Assembly (NCBI GenBank): GCA_016292545.1
Contig: JAEDIG010000046.1
Span: 1-17,590, forward strand
DNA: 17,590 nt
Direction: 5' to 3'
Source: Bacteroidaceae bacterium
GTDB lineage: Bacteria > Bacteroidota > Bacteroidia > Bacteroidales > Bacteroidaceae
In this document: in pieces, positions 1-8,933 of the stretch
Layout: every line of letters starts with the position of its first letter
Position numbering within the stretch: position 1 is the first letter of the stretch
Made by a program: the position numbers and the translations under genes
Notes under the pieces: generated by a model
Seen by the model: only the letters and a program-made list of their open reading frames with translations
Database searches by the model: none
What the model was told of the DNA's origin: nothing

Positions 1-315
1 GCTCTTGCGGTCCTGACGGGCCCATCCGAAGTAGGGGACCACTGCATTCACTGTGCGTGCCGAAGCGCGCTTGGCTGCATCCACCATCAGCAGCAGCTCC
101 ATCAGGTTGTCGGCATTGGGGAAGGTGCTCTGCACGAGGAATACATCCTTTCCGCGGATGCTTTCTTCAAAACATACCTCAAACTCGCCGTCGGAGAATC
201 GTGTAACAGACATTTTTCCCAGCTCGCATCCCAGGCTGTCGCAGATTTTCTCAGCCAGATAGCGGGTGCTTGTGCCGGCGAATACCATGAACGGTTTCTT
301 TTCGTTTGTTTCCAT
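1..315 (-). CDS. prs: Ribose-phosphate pyrophosphokinase, N-terminal part (cut by window edge)
   Basis: Makes PRPP from ribose-5-phosphate and ATP for nucleotide, histidine and tryptophan synthesis; cytosolic. Only the first 105 residues are present; the family is usually about 310 residues, so the 3' two thirds lie before position 1. Visible family features are FAGTSTRYLAE near the N terminus (residues 12-22), the FSDGE motif (40-44), the segment ADNLMELLLMVDAAKRASA (68-86), and PYFGWARQDRK (94-104), which holds the ATP-binding RQD. The start is the ATG at 315, preceded by an AT-rich leader with no Shine-Dalgarno sequence. It lies 63 bases downstream of the TenI/ThiE-like gene on the same strand, so co-transcription is possible but not shown. 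No convincing TAnnTTTG element was found in that gap. Family assignment is very secure. Confidence 0.95.
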   Translation of the reverse strand, partial: METNEKKPFMVFAGTSTRYLAEKICDSLGCELGKMSVTRFSDGEFEVCFEESIRGKDVFLVQSTFPNADNLMELLLMVDAAKRASARTVNAVVPYFGWARQDRKS

Positions 316-378
316 TATATATAAATATGGTTTATGTTGTTAGAGTTATACTTTCTGCCTAGTTCATATTCGGGGGGG

Positions 379-987
379 CTAGTTGGTGGCCTTCCTGAGG
401 TTGCGGAAATGTGCGATGAGCGGCTTGAAGTCGGCCCCCGAATGGATGTTGAAGCGTTTCCACAGGTCGCCTCTCACCACCACACCGCCGAATCCCAGTT
501 CGCGGATGAGCGGTATGTTCTCCAGCGCAATGCCTCCCTGGGCCATCACCTTGCGGTCGATGAGTCCCTGGCGTGCGGCCTCACGCAGGTCTTCGGTCGT
601 GTATTGTGCGGTCATCTGAGGTTCGGAGATGCTGTCGAGCGTCCTGTTCAGACACACGTAGGCCGACGTGGACTTGGCCTCTGCCAGCTGCTCCATGTTG
701 TAGCAGGTGCATGTGATGAGTCCCTTGTAGTTCTTGGGCGGTTCGCTGTTGCGTGCGGTCAGATGGATGCCCATCAGTCCGAACTCCTCATAGAGGTAAA
801 AATGGTCGTGGGTGATGATGCGTCCGCGGAATTCTTCTGGAATCAGGGTGAGCAACCGCTCACAATACACTGGTTCAGAAGCGGGTTTTCTGAGATGGAG
901 CTGATCCAGGCCTTCCTCGAACAGCGATGTGAGAATCTTGTCTTCCTCCACAAAAAATTCCGGACTCGTCAGTAGAATCAGTTTCAT
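379..987 (-). CDS. Thiamine-phosphate synthase / TenI family protein
   Basis: A 202-residue protein of the ThiE/TenI TIM-barrel family. ThiE joins HMP-pyrophosphate and thiazole phosphate to give thiamine phosphate; TenI relatives aromatise the thiazole instead. Family marks are QLHLRKP (residues 29-35, matching the QLR-K motif of ThiE), HDHFYLYEEFGLMGIHLT (60-77, matching the ND..LA...GA.GVHLG strand), a CTCYNMEQL segment (93-101), LNRTLDSIS (113-121), and the phosphate-binding GGI (151-153) followed by LGFGGVVVRG. Several positions differ from textbook ThiE: HD instead of ND, and RKP rather than RxK. True ThiE activity is therefore uncertain and a TenI-like role is equally possible. No other thiamine gene is in the window. 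The start is the ATG at 987, 28 bases from a TAnnTTTG element. The stop is a TAG next to a run of seven G. Confidence 0.85.
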   Translation of the reverse strand: MKLILLTSPEFFVEEDKILTSLFEEGLDQLHLRKPASEPVYCERLLTLIPEEFRGRIITHDHFYLYEEFGLMGIHLTARNSEPPKNYKGLITCTCYNMEQLAEAKSTSAYVCLNRTLDSISEPQMTAQYTTEDLREAARQGLIDRKVMAQGGIALENIPLIRELGFGGVVVRGDLWKRFNIHSGADFKPLIAHFRNLRKATN

Positions 988-1014
988 TATAGGGTTGTTC
1001 TAGAAAATTTTCCG

Positions 1015-1022
1015 CAAAGTTA
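1015..1022 (-). promoter_or_regulatory. Putative Bacteroidota -7 element for the ThiE/TenI-like gene
   Basis: Read on the minus strand this is TAACTTTG, an exact match to the Bacteroidota -7 consensus TAnnTTTG. It sits 27 bases upstream of the ATG at 987, in an AT-rich stretch, so the transcript leader would be about 20 bases. No good TTTG -33 element is visible at the expected 19-21 base spacing, so this rests on the -7 match and location alone. Confidence 0.5.
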
Positions 1023-1066
1023 GGCATTTTTCCCGATATAATAGAATGTTTTTATAGGATAATTTG

Positions 1067-1074
1067 TATCTTTG
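1067..1074 (+). promoter_or_regulatory. Putative Bacteroidota -7 element for the Tricorn-like protease gene
   Basis: TATCTTTG is an exact match to the TAnnTTTG -7 consensus, 32 bases before the ATG at 1107. Transcription would begin near 1080 and give a leader of about 25-30 bases. A -33 TTTG is not evident at normal spacing. It is divergent from the minus-strand element at 1015-1022, with about 44 bases between them. Confidence 0.5.
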
Positions 1075-1106
1075 CCCAGCAAATATTCTTTTTAACCAGT
1101 TTACCG

Positions 1107-4100
1107 ATGAAAAAAACTTTATTTTGTATTGGATTGGGACTGCTGTCGGCTGCACAGCTGCAGGCACAGCCAGCAGAACCGTTGTGGATGCGTGGCGGGC
1201 AGATTTCGCCCGATGCCTCGCAGATTGCCTTTTCCTATATGGGCGACCTCTACGTGGTGCCGGCTCAGGGGGGTGACGCCCGTCGGCTGACCACACATGC
1301 GGCCTACGACGGGTATCCCGTGTGGAGCCCCGACGGCAGTCAGATTGCCTTCAGCAGCGACCGCGACGGGGGGCTCGATGTGTATGTGATGCCCGCCACG
1401 GGCGGCAAGGCACAGCGCGTGACCACTTCTGCCGACAACGAGAAGGCACTGGCATGGCTGTCGGCAGACCGCCTGCTCATCTCCCGTGCGGGCATGCCCA
1501 CGGCCAGCGAGATGACTTACCCCACGGGCACCTTCCCCAAGCTCTATGAGGTGGACGTGAAGGGCGGACGCCAGATCCTGTACTGTGCATGGCCCATGGC
1601 ACAGGTGAGCATCGCCGCCGACGGGCGCATCCTCTATGAGGACGTCAAGGGATATGAAGACCAGTGGCGCAAGCACCACACCAGCAGCGTCACCCGCGAC
1701 ATCTGCATCAAGGAGGGCGGCAGCTACCGCCAGCTGTCCACCTTCAAGGGCGAGGACAGGAATCCCGTGTGGGACAAGGAAGGCGCAGGCTACTTCTACC
1801 TGAGCGAGCAGGACGGCACGATGAACGTGTGGCACGCTTCGCTCGACGGAAAAGCCACTCAGCTCACCCGCTTCAAGGGCAATCCCGTGAGATACCTGAG
1901 TGTGGGCGCAGGCAACGTGCTGTCCTTTGCCTACGACGGACAGCTCTTCACGATGCGTCCGGGTGGACAGCCGCAGAAGGTGGACGTGCGCATCCACAAC
2001 GACATCGACCCCGACAGGGTGGTGCGCACGCTGGCCTATAGCGGGGCCACCGACGTGGCCGTTTCGCCCAAGGGCGGGGAAGTGGCCTTCGTGATGAACA
2101 ACGACGTGTATGTGACCGACATGGAATACAAGACCACCAAGCAGATCACCTGCACGCCCGAGCGCGAGCGCACCGTGGACTTCCGTGCCGACGGACGCGC
2201 AGTGGTCTATGACAGCGAGCGCGGAGGCGTGTGGAGCATCTATGAGTCGGAGATTGCCAGCGACAAGGAGCAGAAGATGGTCTACTGCACCGCCACCAGG
2301 GAGAAGCGGCTCACCGACGGCGTGACCACCAGCTTCCAGCCCCAATACAGCCCCGACGGCAAGAAGGTGGCCTATCTGGAGGACCGTGTGGCCCTGCGTG
2401 TCATCGACCTCAAGAGCGGAAAAACCAATACGGCCATGGAGGGCAGATATGCCTACTCCTATAGCGACGGCGACCAGTACTTCACCTGGAGCCCCGACAG
2501 CCGCTGGCTGCTGGCCGAATACATCAACGTGGGCGGATGGAACAATCCCGACATCGCCCTCGTGTCGGCCGACGGCAAGAAGGAGCCCTTCAACCTCACC
2601 CAGAGCGGATATTCCGACAGCCGGCCCAAATGGGTGATGGACGGCAAGGCCATGATCTTTGCCAGCGACCGTGCCGGCTACCGCAGCCATGGCAGCTGGG
2701 GGGCGGAATACGACGTGTACATCATGTTCTTCGACCCTGAGGCATACGAATGCTTCCGCATGAACAAGGAGGACCTTGCCCGCTACAACGAGCAACTCAA
2801 GGAGAAGGAAAAGGACAAGAAGAAGGACGACAAGGACAGCACCAGGACAGACGGTGTGAAGCCCCTCAAGTTTGCGCTCGACAATCTGGACGACCGCACG
2901 ATGCGCCTCACACGTCATTCCGACTTCCTCAGCGATGCCGTGATGAACAAGGAGGGCACCAAGCTCTACTTCATAGCCCCCTATAACGGGAACAACGCCC
3001 TGTGGATGACCGACTTCCTGGAAGGCACCACCGTGATGAAGATGGGCCAGATAAGCGGCCGCTCGCTCCAGGCCGATGCCAGCTGCAACAACTGCTATTT
3101 CGTGGGCGGAGGAGGCTCCATCAACAAGCTCGACCTTGCGGCCAACAACATCAAGAACATCCCCTTCGAGGCATTTGCCGTAGACTCGATGGCCCGCTTC
3201 CAGGCCTATCTCTACGAGCACATCTGGCGGCAGACCAAGGAGAAGCTCTATGACCCCGGCATGAACGGTGCCCCCTGGGATTCGCTCTATGCCACCTACA
3301 AGCGCTTCCTGCCCCACATCACCAACGGCTACGACTTTTCCGAGATGGCCAGCGAGCTGCTGGGCGAACTGAACGTGAGCCACACCGGCTGCCGCTATGG
3401 CGGTAATGGCCGCAGGCTCCAGGAGGCTTCGCTGGGCGTGCTCTTCGACGAGGCATACCGCGGCCCGGGCCTGAAGGTGGCCGAGGTGCTTTCGGGCGGT
3501 CCGCTCGACGTGTGCGACAAGGTGAAGGCCGGCACCATCATCACAGCCATCGACGGGCAGGAAATCACTCCTGAAACCGACTACTTCCCCCTTCTGGCCG
3601 GAAAGGCCGGCATCACCACCCGCCTCTCCATCAAGGGCGAGAAGAAGGAGGTGGCCATACGCCCCATCTCCCGCGGGCGGCAGTCGGAACTGCTCTACAA
3701 CCGCTGGGTGCATCGCAACGAGCACTATGTGGACAGCATCTCGGGCGGACGCATCGCCTACGTGCACATAGAGTCGATGAACTCAGCCAGCTTCCGCCGT
3801 TTCTACAAGTCGCTCCTTTCCGAGAAGAACCGCCAGCGCGATGCAGTGGTGGTGGACATCCGCAACAACGGTGGCGGCTGGCTCCACAATGATGTGTGCA
3901 TCACGCTTTCCGGCACTCGCTATGTACGCTACTCGCCCCGTGGCAAGTACATCGGCAACGACCCCTTCGACCGCTGGGTGAAGCCCAGCTGCATGCTGGT
4001 GTGCCAGAACGACTACTCCAACGCCCACGGCACACCCTGGCTCTACAAGGAGATGGGCATAGGCAAGCTTGTGGGTACACCGGTTCCGGGCACAATGACG

Positions 4101-4289
4101 GCCGTATGGTGGGAGAGCATCGGAGGCTATGTGTTCGGCATTCCGCAGGTGGGTGCGCTCGACAATCGCGACCATTATCTGGAAAACCAGCAGCTGGAGC
4201 CCGACATCGAGTGCTACAACAAGCCCGAGGATGTGCTCCGAGGCAAGGACAACCAGCTTGAAGTGGCTGTGCGTTCGCTGATGGAATAA
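1107..4289 (+). CDS. Exported Tricorn-like S41 family peptidase
   Basis: A 1060-residue serine protease of the Tricorn type, probably trimming peptides in the periplasm. A signal peptide covers residues 1-20 (MKKTLFCIGLGLLSAAQLQA, cleavage before QPAEP). Next comes a WD40/PD40-type beta-propeller region (about 22-560) with repeats such as WSPDGSQIAF starting at W73, YSPDGKKVAY and WSPDSRWLLAEY. A lysine/aspartate-rich stretch (about 562-585) leads into a second propeller part. The C-terminal half has a helical C1 segment ending in NVSHTG (S758, H759), a PDZ domain (about 775-860) and the S41 core with VVDIRNNGGGW (915-925). The likely nucleophile is S971 in DYSNAHG, and YLENQQLEPDIE contains candidate E1026. 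Length matches Tricorn (about 1070). It is a single-gene unit with its own promoter element and a hairpin 37 bases after the stop. Archaeal Tricorn is cytosolic; the signal peptide indicates a different location here. Confidence 0.93.
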   Translation: MKKTLFCIGLGLLSAAQLQAQPAEPLWMRGGQISPDASQIAFSYMGDLYVVPAQGGDARRLTTHAAYDGYPVWSPDGSQIAFSSDRDGGLDVYVMPATGGKAQRVTTSADNEKALAWLSADRLLISRAGMPTASEMTYPTGTFPKLYEVDVKGGRQILYCAWPMAQVSIAADGRILYEDVKGYEDQWRKHHTSSVTRDICIKEGGSYRQLSTFKGEDRNPVWDKEGAGYFYLSEQDGTMNVWHASLDGKATQLTRFKGNPVRYLSVGAGNVLSFAYDGQLFTMRPGGQPQKVDVRIHNDIDPDRVVRTLAYSGATDVAVSPKGGEVAFVMNNDVYVTDMEYKTTKQITCTPERERTVDFRADGRAVVYDSERGGVWSIYESEIASDKEQKMVYCTATREKRLTDGVTTSFQPQYSPDGKKVAYLEDRVALRVIDLKSGKTNTAMEGRYAYSYSDGDQYFTWSPDSRWLLAEYINVGGWNNPDIALVSADGKKEPFNLTQSGYSDSRPKWVMDGKAMIFASDRAGYRSHGSWGAEYDVYIMFFDPEAYECFRMNKEDLARYNEQLKEKEKDKKKDDKDSTRTDGVKPLKFALDNLDDRTMRLTRHSDFLSDAVMNKEGTKLYFIAPYNGNNALWMTDFLEGTTVMKMGQISGRSLQADASCNNCYFVGGGGSINKLDLAANNIKNIPFEAFAVDSMARFQAYLYEHIWRQTKEKLYDPGMNGAPWDSLYATYKRFLPHITNGYDFSEMASELLGELNVSHTGCRYGGNGRRLQEASLGVLFDEAYRGPGLKVAEVLSGGPLDVCDKVKAGTIITAIDGQEITPETDYFPLLAGKAGITTRLSIKGEKKEVAIRPISRGRQSELLYNRWVHRNEHYVDSISGGRIAYVHIESMNSASFRRFYKSLLSEKNRQRDAVVVDIRNNGGGWLHNDVCITLSGTRYVRYSPRGKYIGNDPFDRWVKPSCMLVCQNDYSNAHGTPWLYKEMGIGKLVGTPVPGTMTAVWWESIGGYVFGIPQVGALDNRDHYLENQQLEPDIECYNKPEDVLRGKDNQLEVAVRSLME

Positions 4290-4325
4290 GGCGTGCGGGC
4301 ATAGCCCCCCTGCATCCCACGGAGT

Positions 4326-4355
4326 CCCGAAGGAGCGGCATAATATGGAATTATG

Positions 4356-4376
<21 letters not shown>
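4326..4376 (+). terminator. Rho-independent-type terminator of the protease gene
   Basis: A perfect 10-bp inverted repeat, CCCGAAGGAG (4326-4335) and CTCCTTCGGG (4359-4368), encloses a second perfect 6-bp repeat, CATAAT (4339-4344) and ATTATG (4350-4355). TTTGTTTT follows at 4369-4376. The T-rich tail is only on the plus-strand side, so it should stop transcription from the protease gene. The right arm and tail lie inside the last codons of the convergent acyl-CoA ligase gene, whose TGA is at 4356-4358. On the minus strand no T-run follows the stem. Confidence 0.85.
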
Positions 4377-6026
<1,650 letters not shown>

Positions 6027-6041
6027 AGTGGTGACGCATTT

Positions 6042-6602
6042 TTACGGATTGACAGCTACACAAAGGAATTTCACCGGACGGCCGTCGAGCGCATGCATGG
6101 AGTGAGGGCGGGAGGAGTCGAGATAGATGCTGTCGCCCACTTCCAGCACCATTGTGCGCTGGCCGATGGTCACCTCCATCCGTCCTTCCACCACCATGTC
6201 GAACTCTTGTCCGTGATGGCTGCTCGGGGCATGGCGTTCGCCCTCGGGCAAGGGGGCCACCTCCACCAGGAAGGGGTCCATAAGCCGTTGGCGGAAGCCG
6301 GAGGCAAGGCTCTGGTATTTATACTTGGCACGGCGGTCGATGGCCAGCCCCTGGTTGCGACGGGTCACGAAATAGCCCTTCATGCGGGGTTCCTCGCCAA
6401 AGAGCAGCACATCGAGCTCTATCCCGTAGCGTTTAGAGATCAATGCCAGACAGGGTTCATAGAACTCATTCTCACCACGCTCCATCCGAAGATAGTCCTC
6501 CGGGGTGATGCCACACAGCTCCGCTATTTCCTCCACAGGGATTTCCAATACTTCCCTGAGTCCGTGCAGGCGTGCGCCGATCTGTAGAAATGCGTCTTCC
6601 AT
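6042..6602 (-). CDS. XRE-family transcriptional regulator with C-terminal cupin sensor
   Basis: A 186-residue cytosolic DNA-binding protein. Residues 9-60 form an HTH_3/XRE-type domain (RLHGLREVLEIPVEEIAELC, then GITPEDYLRMERGE). Residues about 105-183 form a cupin_2 barrel with SSHHGQEFDMVVEGRMEVTIG and LEVGDSIYLDSSRPHSMHAL; its histidines and glutamate could bind metal. Regulators of this build (PuuR/SutR-like arrangement) typically control an adjacent catabolic or activation gene. The acyl-CoA ligase follows after 15 bases, which makes it the obvious target; autoregulation is possible but no operator was identified. I chose the ATG at 6602. A TTG at 6611 in the same frame would add three residues and is less likely. 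The fcl stop is 30 bases upstream, so the gene may also be read from the GDP-fucose operon. Confidence 0.9.
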   Translation of the reverse strand: MEDAFLQIGARLHGLREVLEIPVEEIAELCGITPEDYLRMERGENEFYEPCLALISKRYGIELDVLLFGEEPRMKGYFVTRRNQGLAIDRRAKYKYQSLASGFRQRLMDPFLVEVAPLPEGERHAPSSHHGQEFDMVVEGRMEVTIGQRTMVLEVGDSIYLDSSRPHSMHALDGRPVKFLCVAVNP

Positions 6603-6632
6603 AAATGTCAATAAAAAAGGTATATGTATAGG

Positions 6633-7748
6633 CTAGAGGTTGGCTTTGTACCATTCGTAGAGGCGGCTCACGCCCTCGTCGATGTCCACCTTGTGGTGCC
6701 ATCCCAGACGGTGGAGCTTGCTCACATCGGTGAGTTTCTTCAGTGTGCCGTCGGGTTTGGAGCTGTCCCACCGGATTTCGCCTTCATAGCCGATGGCCTG
6801 CCTGATCTTGTGGGCGATGTCGTGGATGGAGATTTCCTTGCCCGTGCCCACGTTGATGTGGCAGTTGCGCACTTCGCGCAAGCCGTCCTGGTTGACGGGA
6901 GCATCGGTGCAGGTGTCGGCAAAATCCACATGCAGCAGCACGTGGACGCTGGCATCGGCCATCTCTTCGCTCCACAGGAACTCGCGCATGGGTTTGCCCG
7001 TGCCCCACAGTGTGACGGCCTCGGCCGATATGCCATAGCGGGCAAGCACACGCAGGATGTCGGCCTCGGAGGAAAGGTGGTCGGCACGCAGTCCCTCGGA
7101 GGGCACCGTCACAGGACGGCAGGCCAGATCCTTGCGCACGGCCTCCCAGTCAGCCCGATGGAGGCACTTGGCCAGATGGATCTTGCGGATCATGGCCGGA
7201 AGCACATGGCTGTTCTCCAGATGGAAATTGTCGTTGGGGCCATAGAGGTTGGTGGGCATCACTGCAATATAGTTGGTGCCGTATTGGAGGTTGAAGCTCT
7301 CACACATCTTCAGGCCCGCTATCTTGGCGATGGCATAGGGCTCGTTGGTGTATTCGAGCGGGCTGGTGAGCAGACAGTCCTCGGCCATGGGCTGGGGAGC
7401 CTCGCGCGGGTAGATGCAGGTGCTGCCCAGGAAGAGCAGTTTCTCCACTCCGTGCCTCCAGCTTTCGCCAATCACATTCTGCTGTATCTGCAGGTTCTGG
7501 TAGATAAAGTCGGCACGATACCTGAGGTTGGCCATGATGCCGCCCACATGGGCAGCGGCCAACACCACGGCCTGGGGCCGCTCTTCGTCGAAGAAACGAC
7601 GCACGGCTTCGCCATCCAGCAGGTCGAGCTGCTGATGGGTGCGTCCCACCAGATTGCAGAACCCACGCTGCTTCAGGTTGTTCCAGATGGCCGAACCCAC
7701 AAGTCCGCGGTGTCCGGCCACATAAATCTTTGCATCCTTGCTAATCAT
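6633..7748 (-). CDS. fcl: GDP-L-fucose synthase
   Basis: Bifunctional epimerase-reductase of the extended SDR family. It converts GDP-4-keto-6-deoxy-D-mannose to GDP-L-fucose with NADPH, the last step of de novo GDP-fucose synthesis. The 371-residue protein shows the Rossmann motif AGHRGLVGSAI (11-21), LAAAHVGG (63-70), LFLGSTCIYP (105-114, catalytic S109), and NEPYAIAK with Y138 and K142. It is about 50 residues longer than E. coli WcaG (321). The extra length is mostly around residues 195-245 and near VDFADTCTDAP, as in other Bacteroidales homologues as I recall them. The start chosen is the ATG at 7748; a GTG at 7754 would add two residues. It lies 20 bases after gmd, the enzyme that supplies its substrate, so the pair is clearly one operon. 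Confidence 0.95.
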   Translation of the reverse strand: MISKDAKIYVAGHRGLVGSAIWNNLKQRGFCNLVGRTHQQLDLLDGEAVRRFFDEERPQAVVLAAAHVGGIMANLRYRADFIYQNLQIQQNVIGESWRHGVEKLLFLGSTCIYPREAPQPMAEDCLLTSPLEYTNEPYAIAKIAGLKMCESFNLQYGTNYIAVMPTNLYGPNDNFHLENSHVLPAMIRKIHLAKCLHRADWEAVRKDLACRPVTVPSEGLRADHLSSEADILRVLARYGISAEAVTLWGTGKPMREFLWSEEMADASVHVLLHVDFADTCTDAPVNQDGLREVRNCHINVGTGKEISIHDIAHKIRQAIGYEGEIRWDSSKPDGTLKKLTDVSKLHRLGWHHKVDIDEGVSRLYEWYKANL

Positions 7749-7768
7749 CTTCACACATGGGAATTTTT

Positions 7769-8863
7769 TTATTTCACAAGGCCCTTTTCGAGATATTCGG
7801 CCAGATTGGTGCGCACCACACTGGCCACACTGTCGGCAGCCACCTTCTTCATGTCGTGCTTCACCATTATGTTCACAAGCTGCTCGAAGCTAGTGCGTTG
7901 CGGATTCCATCCGAGCTTTTCCTTGGCCTTGGTGGGGTCGCCCCAGAGGTTGACCACGTCGGTGGGGCGGTAGAAGTCGGGGCTCACCTCCACGAGCACG
8001 CGGCCCGTGTGCTTGTCGATGCCCTTCTCCTCCAGGCCTTCGCCCTGGAACTCCAGCTCTATGCCGGCGGCCCTGAAGGCATGATAGCAGAATTCGCGCA
8101 CGCTGTGCTGCACACCGGTGGCAATCACGAAGTCCTCGGGCTCTTTGTTCTGCAGGATGAGCCACATGCATTCCACATAGTCCTTGGCATAGCCCCAGTC
8201 GCGGAGCGAAGACAGGTTGCCCAGATAGAGCTTGTCCTGCTTCCCCTGTGCGATGCGGGCAGCGGCCAGTGTGATCTTGCGGGTGACAAAGGTTTCGCCC
8301 CTGCGCTCGCTCTCGTGGTTGAACAGGATGCCCGAGCAGCAGAACATGTTGTATGCCTCGCGGTATTCCTTCACTATCCAGAAGCCATAGAGCTTGGCCA
8401 CTGCATAGGGGCTGTAGGGATGGAAGGGCGTGTTCTCGTTCTGGGGCACTTCCTCCACCTTGCCATACAGCTCGCTGGTGCTGGCCTGATAGATGCGGCA
8501 GCTGTGGGCCAGCCCACACAGACGGACCGCCTCCAGCACACGCAACACACCCACTGCGTCCACATCGGCCGTGAACTCGGGCGAGTCGAAGCTCACCTGC
8601 ACATGGCTCTGGGCGGCCAGGTTGTAGATTTCGGTGGGCCGCACCTTGCTCACCACCTGCAGGATGCTCATGCTGTCGCCCAGGTCGGCATAGTGGAGGT
8701 GGAAATGGGGGCGTCCTTCGAGATGGGCGATGCGTTCGCGGAAGTCTACCGAGGAACGTCGGATGGTGCCGTGCACCTCATAGCCTTTTTCCAGCAGGAA
8801 CTCTGCCAGATAGGACCCGTCCTGGCCTGTGATGCCAGTGATCAATGCTTTGTTTTCACTCAT
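7769..8863 (-). CDS. gmd: GDP-mannose 4,6-dehydratase
   Basis: NADP-dependent extended SDR that converts GDP-D-mannose to GDP-4-keto-6-deoxy-D-mannose, the first committed step to GDP-fucose. The 364 residues match the family length (about 350-375). Visible motifs are the nucleotide-binding ALITGITGQDGSYLAEFLL (6-24), HGTIRRSS (31-38), NLAAQSHVQVSF (81-92), and ASTSELYGKVEEVPQ with catalytic T129 and E131. SPYAVAKLYGFW follows with Y153 and K157. All catalytic residues are present. Its start follows the manC stop by 70 bases; this is the largest gap inside the minus-strand gene run, AT-rich next to the start codon but without a clear TAnnTTTG element. fcl begins 20 bases after its stop. Confidence 0.97.
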   Translation of the reverse strand: MSENKALITGITGQDGSYLAEFLLEKGYEVHGTIRRSSVDFRERIAHLEGRPHFHLHYADLGDSMSILQVVSKVRPTEIYNLAAQSHVQVSFDSPEFTADVDAVGVLRVLEAVRLCGLAHSCRIYQASTSELYGKVEEVPQNENTPFHPYSPYAVAKLYGFWIVKEYREAYNMFCCSGILFNHESERRGETFVTRKITLAAARIAQGKQDKLYLGNLSSLRDWGYAKDYVECMWLILQNKEPEDFVIATGVQHSVREFCYHAFRAAGIELEFQGEGLEEKGIDKHTGRVLVEVSPDFYRPTDVVNLWGDPTKAKEKLGWNPQRTSFEQLVNIMVKHDMKKVAADSVASVVRTNLAEYLEKGLVK

Positions 8864-8933
8864 TTTGCCAAATAAATTTTTTTTCGTTTCTTAATCATCA
8901 ATTCATTCATACGGCAGCTGCCTCTCCCCTTCC

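Noticed and set aside
1119..3767. An 882-residue open frame antisense to the Tricorn-like protease
   Set aside because: Same compositional artefact: biased His/Val/Gly content and no recognisable domain, opposite a clear S41 protease with intact catalytic motifs.
6603..6611. TTG start adding three residues to the XRE-cupin regulator
   Set aside because: The ATG at 6602 gives a natural N terminus (MEDAFLQIG) for this family, and TTG starts are rare.
7749..7754. GTG start adding two residues to fcl
   Set aside because: The in-frame ATG at 7748 is two codons away and better placed before the Rossmann strand.
8864..8933. Possible internal promoter between manC and gmd
   Set aside because: The 70-base gap is AT-rich near gmd, but no TAnnTTTG or TTTG pair with correct spacing was found.
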